DNA of 64,000 nucleotides from contig JAJGQC010000654.1 of the NCBI GenBank assembly GCA_021014325.1, positions 1-64,000 of the forward strand, in the 5' to 3' direction. The position numbers were made by a program, and so were the translations under genes. Positions 21,990 through 34,216 of this stretch are shown piece by piece. Source of the DNA: Plazaster borealis (Eukaryota; Echinodermata; Asteroidea; Forcipulatida; Labidiasteridae). How positions within the stretch are numbered: position 1 is the stretch's first letter; the number at the start of each line of letters is the position of its first letter. The notes beneath the pieces are model-generated. The model was not told the DNA's origin and did not search any database. It saw only the letters and a program-made list of their open reading frames with translations.

Positions 21990-23960
21990 TTAATTTCTTC
22001 TGAACTTGTATTATTAGGGTTATGGACTTAGGGTTATGGGGTTTGGTGTGGGAGGGTAGGGGTGTGGGGGTTTGGTGTGAACTGCCGGCAGGGGAACCAC
22101 AATGAGACTGGACCTTCTGACGTTGAGAATTAAAGAGTTGACAATGGATTTCAAGGTTTGATGAACGCCATTGTCGTCTTGCCTTTTGTTTTCGGATCTT
22201 TTAACATGAATATTTAATTAGCAAATCTTGAGACCACTACATATCTCTTGAGTGAGTTTTCGTTGAAATTGGCCTTGAAAACCTGTATAATTTTGTTTTT
22301 CTGAAACAGTTATTGTTTAAAATAAATATGAGAGATATCATAGGTTAAATGGTATGGGAAAAATCCTGGGATTTTTTTGCCATTTATGACATCAATTTTG
22401 GATGAAAAATAGATCAAAGAATCCTTGCATATTTGTATTGACTTTAATGTGTGTGCTTGACCTTACACACACGTATGAAGCCTCGTGTATGCATGTTTAA
22501 TGTGTGAGCTTGACCATTACATTATAAAGCAACAACATCATTTTGTAAACCATCTAAGATAATCTAAGATGATCAAACATTTGGAGTTATCTTATCACTA
22601 ATTTACGTCTTTTTAATTGTTTTAATACACAACTTTTTAATTTATTTTTTTAAATAGTGTGTCACACTTTCGCTTGAATATATTTATACAAAAAGTGAGA
22701 AATGGACTGTTTGGACTTCAACAGTAGTTTTTACACCGTTTTGGGTTGGAATGGCGGAACAAATTAAAATTTTCAATTTCCCCCGTTGGATCATTCTGTG
22801 AGGGCAGAGTTTTCAAACCGTGCCACAAGAGAACGAATAGTCGGGTACCCCAGTTGGTCTCTTATCAATCAATCAATGCTTTATTCAGGGTACCGCATAC
22901 ACGTGTATTCAAATGGTCTCCAAGCACGCTTGAATCTGGCTGTCTCCGTGGACGATAATTAGAGCATTTTTGTCGTGGTTTTAATCTTCAGCGAGCTGTT
23001 CAGGCAAGACTAATGTATACTCGTTTATTCTGGTTCCATAATAAGTCTCTCAGACCCCTGAGAGGCAAGAGCACTGAAAAATAGCAATGTTTGCGATCTG
23101 TATATGTTTCTAGCAGCTGTACGTATGTTCAATTTTACACATTACGTTTGGCTGGTATGCTTGTGTGTGTAGCCTACTTTTCACAACACAATGGGCGAGA
23201 GCGTGTTATCGCTCCCTATGATTCTCTGTTATTCAGTACCGTTTGCTGTTATCCAGGGATTTCTATTATTGTATCGAATTATTCACTTGCAGACGTACGT
23301 GTATAGCCTGTGTTACATCAATGTTTACAAATGACTTCAACATTGGCTCAAGTCTGGCACAGTGACTAGTACCGTATGACAGCTTCATATTACCTTGTGT
23401 CAACATTTATTTTGTTTACACATACACACTATTGACGTTTGAATTCTTTTAATATCTTTTTTTACAGGTGTATTAATTTTTTGCTTTTAAAACTTTAGTG
23501 TGTTATTGTTTGCAATCTTCATCTTGATTTTGATGGCAGTATTATTATAAAATTATATGAAGTTAATAAACTCGAATATTAAAAAAGAAAGAAAACAAGA
23601 AAAAGAATCCGTGCCATGTATATTTAGAGTTCAATTACTTAGACTAAAAAAAATAATGTAGATCTATAACATACAATATTTAATGGTTTTGTTGGCCACA
23701 TTACGCACTCGGTGTGAATATGCCCCCCCCCCATAATTGTCCCACCTTTTTCGATCATTGTTATTTCCTCAGTTAAACACTTCTAAAAAATTTGGCTATT
23801 CCTCGTTTCAGTCCCGTGAATTTTATTTATCCTCCATAACACCGTCGAAATAACTTCGTCGTACCATGGTCGTACCCAGTCCCAATCCTTTCATCGTATA
23901 TGTTTATACTTCTCTACATTAACGGTGTTAATTCATTCTTAGATTCTATATTACATTAAA
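21990..23960. other. Noncoding AT-rich stretch
   Basis: No convincing exon, RNA gene or transposon end. It includes a weak TTAGGGTTATGG tract (about 22015), and a short C-run at 23725. It is probably intergenic. Confidence 0.4.
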
Positions 23961-23970
23961 ATGCAAATAA

Positions 23971-26900
23971 GGCAGAGGACCAGTAGCATTGCGGACAAGG
24001 ATCGGGACTCCGAACCCCATGGTACCGGGTTCGAATGGCACACACGCTATTAGTTTACCGTACTTTTTGTCCGTTGTTGATTTGATGTTGTAGGGTTTTA
24101 AAATAAACTCGAACGAAATTTGAGTAACAGGAGCAGTGTGGCCCAGTGGAAGGGCTCCGGACTCTGAACGCAAAGGTACTGGGTTCGAATCCTGTGTGTT
24201 ATTTTTGTAAGTTAAGACGGTCCCATTGGTTTACGCAGGGTACTATGGCATGGGAAATCCTTGTATTGCACTTGTAATTAATTTGCGAGTGGAAGGCACA
24301 CGCTCGTCGCTATTTACCATTACTTTACTTTTTGGCCGGTGTTGATTTGATGTTTTAGGTTTTAAACTAAAATCAAACGCAATTTAAGTAAGAGGAACAG
24401 TGGCCCAGTGGAAGGGCTCCGGACTCTTAACGCAAAGGTACTTGGTTCGAATCCCGCGTGTTTCTTTTTGTAGACTTGAGGCCTTTGGTTTACGCAGGGT
24501 ACTATGGCATAGGGAAATCCTTGCTTTACAAGGAAGGCAAACGCTATTTACCAGTTGTTTACTTTTTGTCCGTTGTTGATTTGGTGATGTAGGGTTTTAA
24601 ATTAAACTCGAACGCATTTTTTTATAGCAGGATCAGTGGCCCAGTGGAAGGGCTCCGGACTCTGAACGCAAAGGTACTGGGTTCGAATCCCGTGTGTTCT
24701 TTTTGTACGCTTAAGGCCATTGGTTTACGCAGGGTACTATGGCACAGGGAAATCCTTGCTTTACACTTTATAAATAATTTGCGAGTGGAAGGCACACGCT
24801 AGTCGCTATTTACCATTACTTTACTTTTTGGCCGGTGTTGATTTGATGTTTTAGGTTTTAAACTAAAATCAAACGCAATTTAAGTAAGAGGAACAGTGGC
24901 CCAGTGGAAGGGCTCTGGACTCTTAACGCAAAGGTATTTGGTTCGAATCCCGCATGTTCTTTTTGTAGACTTGAGGCCATTGGTTAACGCAGGGTACTAT
25001 GGCACAGGGAAATCCTTGCTTTACAAGGAGGGCATATGCTTTACCAATAGTTTACTTTTTGGCCGTTGTTGATTTGTTCTGGGTTTTAAATTAAACTCGA
25101 ACGCAATTTGAGTAGGAGGAACAGTGGTCCAGTGGAAGGGCTCCGGACTCCGAACGCAAAGGTACTGGGTTCGAATCCCGTGTGTTCTTTTTGTACGCTT
25201 AAGGCCATTGGTTTACGCAGGGTACTATGGCACAGGGAAATCCTTGCTTTACACTTAATCAATAATTTGCGACTGGAAGGCAAACGCTATTTACCAGTTG
25301 TTTACTTTTTGGCCGTTGTTGATTTGATGATGCAGGGTTTTAAATTAAACTCGAACGCAATTTGTTATAGGAGGATCAGTGGCCCAGTGGAAGGGCTCCG
25401 GACTCTGAACGCAAATGTACTGGGTTCGAATCCCGTGTGTTCTTTTTGTACGCTTAAGGCCATTGGTTTACGCAGATGTTTTGATGTTTTAGGTTTTAAA
25501 CTAAAATCAAACGCAATTTAAGTAAGAGGAACAGTGGCCCAGTGGAAGGGCTCCGGACTCTTAACGCAAAGGTACTTGGTTCGAATCCCGCGTGTTTCTT
25601 TTTGTAGACTTGAGGCCATTGGTTTACGCAGGGTACTATGGCACAGGGAAATCCTTGCTTTACAAGGAAGGCATATGCTTTACCAATAGTTTACTTTTTG
25701 GCTGTTGTTGATTTGTTCTGGGTTTTAAATTAAACTCGAACGCAATTTGAGTAGGAGGAACAGTGGTCCAGTGGAAGGGCTCCGGACTCCGAACGCAAAG
25801 GTACTGGGTTCGAATCCTGTGTGTTCTTTTTGTACGCTTAAGGCCATTGGTTTACGCAGGGTACTATGGCACAGGGAAATCCTTGCTTTACACTTAATAA
25901 ATAATTTGCGACTGGAAGGCAAACGCTATTTACCAGTTGTTTACTTTTTGGCCGTTGTTGATTTGATGATGCAGGGTTTTAAATTAAACTCGAACGCAAT
26001 TTGTTATAGGAGGATCAGTGGCCCAGTGGAAGGGCTCCGGACTCTGAACGCAAAGGTACTGGGTTCGAATCCCGTGTGTTCTTTTTGTACGCTTAGGGCC
26101 ATTGGTTTACGCAGGGTACTATGGCACAGGGAAATCCTTGCTTTACACTTAATCAATAATTTGCGACTGGAAGGCAAACGCTATTTACCAGTAGTATACT
26201 TTTTGGCCGTTGTTGATTCGATGTTGTAGGGTTTTAAATTAAACTCGAACGCAATTTTTGTAGGAGGATCAGTAGCCCGGCGGAAGGGCTCCGGACTCTG
26301 AACCCATAGGTACTGGGTTCGATTCCTGGTTTTCTTTTAGTACGTTTTAATTTGAAGTTGTTCATGTTGAGGTTTAAAATTAAACTCGAACGCAATTTAT
26401 GTAAGAGGAGCAGTGGCCCAGTGGAAGGGCTCCGGACCCTTAACCCATAGGTACTGGGTTCGAATCCCTGGTGATCTTTTAGTACGTTTTAATTTGAAGT
26501 TGTTCATGCTGAGGTTTAAAATTAAACTCGAACGCAATTTATGTAAGAGGAGCAGTGGCCCAGTGGAAGGGCTCCGGACCCTTAACCCATAGGTACTGGG
26601 TTCGAATCCCTGGTGATCTTTTAGTACGTTTTAATTTGAAGTTGTTCATGCTGAGGTTTAAAATTAAACTCGAACGCAATTTATGTAAGAGGAGCAGTGG
26701 CCCAGCGGGAGGGCTCCGGACTCTGAACCCATAGGTACTGGGTTCGAATCAGGGGTGATCTTTTAGTACGTTTTGATTTAAAGTTGTACATTCTAAGGTT
26801 TAAGATTAAACTCGAACGCGAATTAAGTAAGAGGAGCAGTGGCCCAGTGGGAGGGCTCCGGACTCTGAACCCACAGGTACTGGGTTCGATTCATGGGTGT

Positions 26901-27466
26901 TCTTTTAGTACGTTTTGATTTAAAGTTATTCATTGTAAGGTTTAAAATTAAACTCGAACGCAAATTAAGTAAGAGGAGCAGTGGCCCAGTGGAAGGGCTC
27001 CGGACTCTGAACCCATAGGTACTGGGTTCGAATCATGGGTGTTCTTTTAGTACGTTTTGATTTAAAGTTGTTCATTCTAAGGTTTAAGATTAAACTCGAA
27101 CGCAAATTAAGTAAGAGGAGCAATGGCCCAGTGGAAGGGCTCCGGATTCTGAACCCATAGGTACTGGGTTCGATTCATGGGTGTTCTTTTAGTACGTTTT
27201 GATTTAAAGTTATTCATTCTAAGGTTTAAAATTAAACTCGAACGCATATTAAGGAAGAGGAGCAGTGGCCCAGTGGAAGGGCTCCGGACTCTGAACCCAT
27301 AGGTACTGGGTTCGAATCATGGGTGTTCTTTTAGTACGTTTTGATTTAAAGTTATTCATTCTAAGGTTTAAAATTAAACTCGAACGCATATTAAGGAAGA
27401 GGAGCAGTGGCCCAGTGGAAGGGCTCAGGACTCTGGACCGAAAGGTCCGGGATCGATTCCCGCTAC
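23971..27466 (+). repeat. Tandem array of ~18 degenerate tRNA-like units
   Basis: Units start at about 24129, 24391, 24629, 24889, 25117, 25372, 25527, 25756, 26011, 26265, 26407, 26548, 26690, 26832, 26974, 27116, 27258 and 27400, with a poor first copy at about 23975. Each can be drawn as a tRNA. The acceptor strand is GGAACAG against GTGTTCT. The D arm is GCCC, loop AGTGGAA, GGGC. The anticodon loop is CTCTGAA, CTCTTAA or CTCCGAA. The variable loop is AGGTA, and the T loop is TTCGAAT with a GGG/CCC stem. A box TGGCCCAGTGG and B box GGTTCGAATCC are intact, and a T run (TTTT or longer) follows most units. The 3' strand of the anticodon stem (CGCAA or CCCAT) does not pair with CCGGA, so these are not normal tRNAs. 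The second half has a regular ~142-bp period; in the first half the spacing varies. Probably a tRNA-Gln-derived satellite or SINE. Confidence 0.85.
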
Positions 27467-27589
27467 GTAAAAACAGTTCGGGTTTTAAAAATCTTTTTAA
27501 TAAATCGAAAAAGTTTGATTAAAAAAGTGCATAGATTCGTTTTAAGTTTTAAGTTTCTTTAGAAGCTCGTAGGGGCGGTGCGTGCCACT

Positions 27590-27628
27590 GCGCGGTGAGT
27601 GGCGACCTGGCGGCCCCACTCACCGCGC
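27590..27628. repeat. Perfect 13-bp GC-rich hairpin
   Basis: GCGCGGTGAGTGG (27590-27602) and CCACTCACCGCGC (27616-27628) are exact inverted copies around a 13-nt loop, right after the last tRNA-like unit and far more GC-rich than its surroundings. Confidence 0.85.
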
Positions 27629-27629
27629 G

Positions 27630-27712
27630 GCCTTGGACCGGGCTTCGGACCGGGGCTCGAACCGGGGACCGCTGCCTCCGGAGTCCGACACCTACCTACG
27701 ACACCCACTTGG
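27630..27712 (-). repeat. Degenerate GC-rich tRNA-like sequence
   Basis: On the minus strand a GGTAGGTGTCGGACTCCGG block is followed by CCCCGGTTCGAGCCCCGG, a strong B box in a paired T arm. No complete cloverleaf is evident, so it is a tRNA pseudogene or SINE head rather than a functional gene. Confidence 0.4.
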
Positions 27713-27764
27713 GTCCCCCCAGGAAAATAAGCATTTTAGACTTGATGAACCTTCGGTTCATACT

Positions 27765-28370
27765 TTACACAGGATACTATGGCATGGGAAAATCAGTGCT
27801 TTATACTTAGTAAATAATTTGCGAGTGGAAGGCACACGCTTTAGGTATAGACCATCAGTTTAATTAGTCAACAGGGTACGCAGAGTACTATGGCATAGGG
27901 AAATCCTTGCTTTATACTTAGTAAATAATTGGCGAGTGGAAGGCAAACGCTTTAGGTATAGACCATCAGTTAATTAGTCAACAGGGTACGCAGGGTACTA
28001 TGGCATAGGGAAATCCTTGCTTTATACTTAGTAAATAATTGGCGAGTGGAAGGCACACGCTTTAGGTATAGACCATCAGTTAATTAGTCAACAGGGTACG
28101 CAGGGTACTATGGCATAGGGAAATCCTTGCTTTATACTTGGTAAATAATTTGCGAGTGGAAGGCACACGCTATACCGTTAGAGTTTACGTAGGAATAGGT
28201 ATAGGTATACAGGGGAATCTTTGGTTCGGACTTGCAAAATAATTCGAGTGGAAGGCACACGCTGTAGGTATGGACCATTAGTTTACTTGGGAAACATAGG
28301 CACATGAGAGACTGTTCTGACTTAAAAATATTGAGTTGAAGGCACACGCTGTGGGTATAGAGTCAGTGAC
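27765..28370. repeat. ~120-bp tandem repeat built from the array spacer
   Basis: Five to six copies of a unit with GGGTACTATGGCATAGGGAA, ATCCTTGCTTTATACTTAG, GCGAGTGGAAGGCACACGCT and TTAGGTATAGACCATCAG. The first blocks also occur between the tRNA-like units at 24230-26200, so both arrays share a source. The last copies (after 28190) are eroded. Confidence 0.85.
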
Positions 28371-28379
28371 CAAGGACAT

Positions 28380-30080
28380 GAATTGTAGCGAAGGGCCATG
28401 CCGTAATTTCACATGTGTTTTTATTGGATAATATTTGAGTGTCTGATTCGGTGGTTCTCGTTGTGGAATTAAGGAATAGGCCTAGAGCTGTTATAATATA
28501 AATGGGTTTAGAGGCTCGTTCATGCCGTGGTCAGAGGAAATTTGCAAGGGCTAGCAGTAAACATTTCACCGGTGTTCTCGCTAGATTTTGAGTGTCCGGT
28601 TGAGTGGTTTCGTTTTAGGGTTTGAATAATGGATTGGAAAGAGAACGGGTTTGGGTATGGAATGGATGATTGAACTAAGTTTTATATAGGTGTTCGGTCA
28701 ATTGAATCTTGTATTTATTTATTTATTTATTTATTTTTATCTATTAATTTTTTGGGGGACTACGATACGAAAGGGGAATCGGATAGAGTTGTTTGGGGTG
28801 TTTCCCCTGGGGTGTTAATTGCATCATTTATGGCCGCGTGTGAACATAAATTCAGCCAAGGATTCAGCTTCTTTAAAGCTATAAATTTTGGTACAAGAAT
28901 TCATTGAATACGTCTATTGTCTAAGTTTGTAATCATTATTAGTTAACGAAGAGCTCATTATTTTGTTATACCATTTCAAACCAAAGATGAACGATTAAAA
29001 TGTCTACTGTTACCGAAGTTCCTATGATTATGAGGAACTACTCTTGCTTTCATTTATTGATTGTATTTTTATACAGTGAATTGGGCAAGGTTCGAATACA
29101 CACAACATTGAATATCATTATCAACCAGAAACAAAATTACACAGTATATCGTCGTTCTCTTTATTCGGTAATCGTTTCACAGAAATCACAACTTAAAATC
29201 AGCAAATTTTATTTTCAAATCGATATCCACCCAACCCCTTTCATTAAGGTGTCTTAAAAACACAAACAATTTGGTTATGCTCAGAGCTAATGAATGTAGG
29301 TGCCAAACCTTAACCCGTTTTAGAACGTCAGCCTTTGAGGAAGACTCTGCAAAGGTCGAAACGTCAGACCATTATCAATTTTTTTGATGACATTTCATTT
29401 TGTTTGGTAAGCAGTTTACAACAGCTGACGTTACATGACTGTAATTCCCTTATTTCATTTTAGAAACATGTAGGCCTAGGCCCACACATTGATCTCAGAT
29501 ACAACCATCCACGCATTGAGGTAAATACAACATTATGTAAACTACAAGCGGTAAAAGATTACGTAACACAGACACCAGATACTCTAAACAGAAAAGTACA
29601 TTGTTTCATTTGATTGACGGCAAGTTGTCATTGACTGGCACAATGCAATGACCTACATCCGGCCGTTGTATACTTCCAAGTGCCGTTGTTTACGTGCATG
29701 AAGGTGGAAATAGAAAGCCACAAAAGTACCGTTTTATGACAATCTTAGTGTTTACACGGGTTCACACGAGGCCTATTCCTATTCTTCATCTTGAACTTAA
29801 ATAAGCTACACGATAAAGCTTACCTCTAGAGACAGAAAATAACATCAAATGATCGTAATACATCCACGGTGTTTACACAGATCAAGCATGGCTGGTGGCC
29901 ATTTTGAATATCGCGTCACGGCATCAAGCCGTCGAGTACCCTGACCCCTACTATATGTTTATCTGGTGTAAGGCGGTAATCGGGTACCTGTTTTTGCTTT
30001 GGCTGGTTCCAATCACCTGTGCCTGTCGAAGACTACAGGGTAACGCAACTGGCTCCCGCAAGATCTTGCGGTAATGAACA
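28380..30080. other. Noncoding stretch with (TTTA)n microsatellite
   Basis: No gene seen. It contains a TTTA microsatellite at about 28706-28735 and a short AACGTCAG motif pair at 29322-29372 (see findings). The open frame at 29000-29257 has no recognisable protein features. Confidence 0.4.
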
Positions 30081-30189
30081 GAAATGCGATAGTCGGACTG
30101 GTAGTAATTTTTGGGGGTGTGGCTGGTTGGACATAATTATAATCAAACTGGGACTGTGAGTTCGATTTGAGGGTAGATGGATTAATTTT

Positions 30190-30710
30190 GCTGGGGTGTG
30201 GCTGGTTGGACATGGGTATGAGCTAGCTGGGTAGATGACTGGCGCCAGGGATGGGAGTTTAATTTGAGGGAGATGGACTAGCAGTATAAATCATCATGCT
30301 GCGGGAACGGCTTAGGATAGCTAGGGATGGGGCATGAATGGGATGGGTATAGAAATGGGCTTGGTTCGGGGATGGGGGATGCTGGGTAGAAACAAGTATT
30401 GTTATGTAGGTTCATTGGATTTTACTGCAGGGTGGAATTTATTTAAAGGAACAGTTCAAAATGAACATACATGTTCATGGGAAGACAACAAGTCTTGTTG
30501 TGTGGGTACAGCATAGGTTGATGTGGTGTAACTGTAGGGTGGAATTGATTTAAAGGAACAGTAATCAATCAATAAAATATTAACATATATAGGTGTTGTT
30601 TTTGCATTTAAAGTTTAATAAATGGTGGTTAAAATATACCAATTAACGTTTGCCAATGGTCCAGTCCTCTACCCAGCTTGATCATGCCCATCTCCAGCCA
30701 GCCACACCCA
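30190..30710. repeat. Inverted-repeat segment with GGGTGTGGCTGG arms
   Basis: GGGGTGTGGCTGGTTGGACA and GGGTATGAGCTAGCTGGG near 30191-30229 are answered in inverse by CCCAGCTTGATCATGCCC and CCAGCCAGCCACACCC near 30671-30710. GGGTGTGGCTGGTTGGACA also repeats directly at about 30115. The proline-rich open frame at 30678-31004 falls on the right arm and is probably repeat DNA, although a GTGAGT follows its last proline codons at 30890. Confidence 0.45.
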
Positions 30711-31087
30711 AGCATGATGACTAGTCCATATCCCTACCCGAACCCATCAGCCCATAGCCCAAGTCCTCCACCCAGCCATATCATCCCATGCCAAGCTACC
30801 CCTACCATCACACCAGGAAGTTCAGTCAAACCAGCCCAGCCCAGCCCATTGGCTGACTTGACAGCCCAGCAACCCCCAGCCCCTTGCCCGGTGAGTCTCA
30901 GAACCCAGGTAACCCCTCGGCCCTTAGCAATTTTACTCCCCAATCCAAGCTCCACTTTTTCTAAGTCAGGCCATTCTAATATTCATCAGGTCAAAAACCG
31001 TTAGATTTTTAAGAAAGCGGTAAGAGAGAGTGGCTACAAGGTACCAGGTTCAAGCCCTACCCATTGTTACAAGAAATTTTAAAAAGG

Positions 31088-31197
31088 TCCTTTTTACTGG
31101 TAAAAAGGGGCCCACCTGGATTTGAACCCCCAAGCTCACAGCTCCAGAATTCCGGGAGCTGTGAGCTAGCCCGCTGGGCCACATGGCCGCTTGAAAA
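31088..31197 (-). repeat. tRNA-like SINE head or tRNA pseudogene
   Basis: The minus strand has A box TGGCCCAGCGGGC and B box GGTTCAAATCC, plus an exact 13-bp inverted repeat (AGCTCACAGCTCC with GGAGCTGTGAGCT) where a long variable or anticodon arm would be. The acceptor stem does not close well. Confidence 0.5.
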
Positions 31198-31803
31198 AAT
31201 TTGCTTGGACGTTATTATATAAACCTTTGGATAGATAGGTAAAAAAAATATAAAAAATAATGAGATGCGCTCTATGACCTTAGCATGAGCCTGGGGAGGA
31301 AAAAATAATGAAGAAATGTTTGTTGGTGTTTGACCCAAAAAAGTTTATTTGTAGAAAAAACAACCCATTACATAATACAAGATGTGTTTATCGAGTAAAA
31401 GTAAAGACTATTAAGACTACAAACCATAAGTTTAACATTTAAAATTTAAAATTAAATAATTTAAATAAATATTTTAAAATTTTAAAATACATAGGTATGG
31501 GTCCGTTATTTTTAGTATCATTTAAATTGGTCAACATGAATTACATGTCATAGTAGTGATTTTTTTTAAAGCAAAATAAGATCCACATTGTCTCAAAATG
31601 AATTTACTTTTAACAGTTCTAATTTAGACTGTTTTAAACGTAGAAAAACACTCCTTATTTGCTGTAAAGCAGGTTAAAAATATTGCATTTCCTGATCAAG
31701 GAAGGGTAGAAGTCAGCGACTCCTTGAATTAACCTCATCAGCAGAGTTTAAAATTAACTATTTTGCTTTATAACCCCTTTAAGACAACACAGTGCTTTAT
31801 ATC

Positions 31804-31935
31804 CACTGGCGTAACCTTTGCAAACCCAAAAGAAATTTTTAAAAATGTACGAAAGAATGGTTAAATACATATAACCCCCAAATTATGTCTTTTTCTCCCA
31901 CTTGCCCCCCCCCCCAATACCTGGTTACGTCACTG
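31804..31935. mobile_element. Small MITE with CACTGGCGTAACC ends
   Basis: CACTGGCGTAACC at the left and GGTTACGTCACTG at the right are inverted copies around about 105 bp including a C run. A related eroded pair occurs near 12369-12513. Confidence 0.5.
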
Positions 31936-31939
31936 TTTA

Positions 31940-34200
31940 TATCAGCTATTACACCTCAATATTCATAGCAATAATGTACCCCTAATATACATGTTTAAAA
32001 TCTACCATAATACATATATATATAAATCATCTCTGAACACAAAAATGTTATTAAATTCACTGCAACTGAGATAATGGTTTTTTTAATTTCCCCATCACAG
32101 TTTAAGTATTAAAACAATACGTTTCTGAAACGAGGCTGCTTTTTTTGCACGGTTTAATACGATCGCTTTTAAATTTTCCCAGCAGTGGCGCCCGTTTATA
32201 AGAAACAAAACACAGTATTTCGTTTCTCGACATTTTATGAATTTGTAAGTGATAGGCCAATTTATCATTGCCCTTTACATTTAATTAAGTTAAACAAAAT
32301 AAATTACTTTTTTTTAATAATTTATAATTATCAAATGACTTAAAAAATTGAAGCAAGTAATTCACACATTTAATTTGGTTAAGTCTTTTGTTAACAAAGA
32401 CAACGTTTCACATTCTTGTTAGTGATGCGCAAAAATAACCATGTAGATAGTACTGTGCAGTAAATTGCGACATTTAATTTTCAGAGACATTTCATGACTG
32501 ACAGACAAAGTTATTTATAATAACTGCATTTATTATAAGTATATTGATTATTTATTTATTTGTTGTTATCAATAGTAAAAGTTTGGGGTTATTTTTGTAG
32601 TTTGAAAAAAATTTCATTATAAACTCCTTCCTTGATCCCCCAACTTTGTAATTTTGGGGTTAAATTATTTTTCCCCTCTTCTCCATATAATTACAAATTT
32701 TATGTGAATCAGTATTTTAAAAAAAATCTTATAACTGTATGTATTTGTATTGTTATACTCTTGTTACCTGTGGGATTTTGCAATATTTAATTCTCTGAAT
32801 TATAAACAACAATAATAGTGACACATTACGGTGCATTTTAACGGGTCTTGTGCACAAACAATGACGTACTCTTTGTATGATGATAATGTTGATATTGACC
32901 GCAATATCTTCAACGCGCGATGACTTTACGTCCGCCCGACTCCCATTCCAACCCGTCAGCAGCTGCCTCGTTTCAGTACTTGACATAATTGATTTAATTG
33001 CCAACAATTTAAATCCAGAGTGTAGTGTGGTTCAGGTCTACGAACAATTACTTATAGAGCTACTTACTTATTCATGTTTTCCTACCGGTAGGTACAATAA
33101 CACTAACATTTACACACAATAGTGCCCCCTACTGATTTACCCACACTACCAGGCATGTCTGGTAAAGACCCTGGGGAGCTGGATGCAGAAGACCCTACCC
33201 TGGTTGGAAGAGAATGTCCAACCTCTGTGGGATGATCACCGGCTGGTGGATCAGGAGTTTGACTGACCATTGCTTGGGCCAAAAAAGTGGCATATGAGGA
33301 GGAACCTGCAATCCTCTTGCTTTTTTTGGGGGGAGGCGAATATGAAAGAAAAAGTACATCGGCACGTTAGTGCCGCCCATCACGTAGCAACGCAGGGGGG
33401 AGTTGGAGGAGGATGTGCCCCCCTCAGAAGTTCAAAATTTTGTAAAAAAGAATGCCCAATTCAAGCCATTTGGTGCACCATTTTTTGCGCTATGATATTG
33501 GTTGTAATATCTGAAAACAACTCCATTACAGGTTTGTATCAATATTATTTCTTCGTATTTAATGCACAGACGGCGTATGCCACACATTGTTGCAATAGTT
33601 TATTTATTTACCTCTTCTAAATCTGTAAACAAATCAGCATTGCATCACTTGCATGGTGTTGTCAGAGATCTTGTACATTTTTAAACACATGCCTATTTTG
33701 AATGCGGCAATCAAAATAAGCAGTGATGATTCATTGTCTCGGAGGGTTACGATAGATCAAGATGTCATTTGGTCAAGAAAAGTGAGATCACACATTTACT
33801 TCATTGGCTGGTCATTGTATGGAAACTCACCCAACTGGTTATCATATTGCTTGGTTTAAAACCGATTGAACAATTGGGTAAAATCAGAGCTGTGTATTGA
33901 GAGAGGGTCTGACATAAAGGGACCAGATTTCTTTGGTCACACGGTTTGCTGGACGCCATTTTTCGATCCAAATGCAACACAACCCAATAGGCAGACTAGT
34001 CTGGCACCCTGTATTCGCCAATGCGTTCTCTTGGACACAAAGTGGCTTCTAATTTCTCAATTTACGTCTCCGGGTAAAACAATACTGAATTTACAGTTTG
34101 TGAACTACATGTAACCGTTAACAGCCAACTCCCAGCACAAGCATTTGCCCTGCACCCAATCTTAATTATTACAACCTGGGCTGGTAAAATACTACATTTC
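31940..34200. other. AT-rich noncoding stretch upstream of LRR exon
   Basis: No supported exon. Further exons of the LRR gene (minus strand) would be expected here or farther left, but I could not find leucine-rich repeats. The minus frame at about 32860-33007 opens with an ATG but is not recognisable. Confidence 0.35.
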
Positions 34201-34216
34201 ATGTTAAGAATCTTAC

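Noticed and set aside
25108..26229. ORFs of 137 and 160 residues reading G-P-V-E-G-L-R-T
   Set aside because: They are read-through of the tRNA-like array; the recurrent peptide is the translated A-box to B-box region.
24129..27466. Calling each unit a functional tRNA gene
   Set aside because: The anticodon stem cannot pair in any unit I checked, and position 1-7/66-72 pairing is imperfect in many, so only tRNA-like is justified.
30678..31004. Proline-rich ORF as an exon of a transcription factor
   Set aside because: It overlaps the inverse of the GGGTGTGGCTGG repeat at 30.1-30.4 kb and matches no family I recognise, so repeat DNA is the simpler reading.
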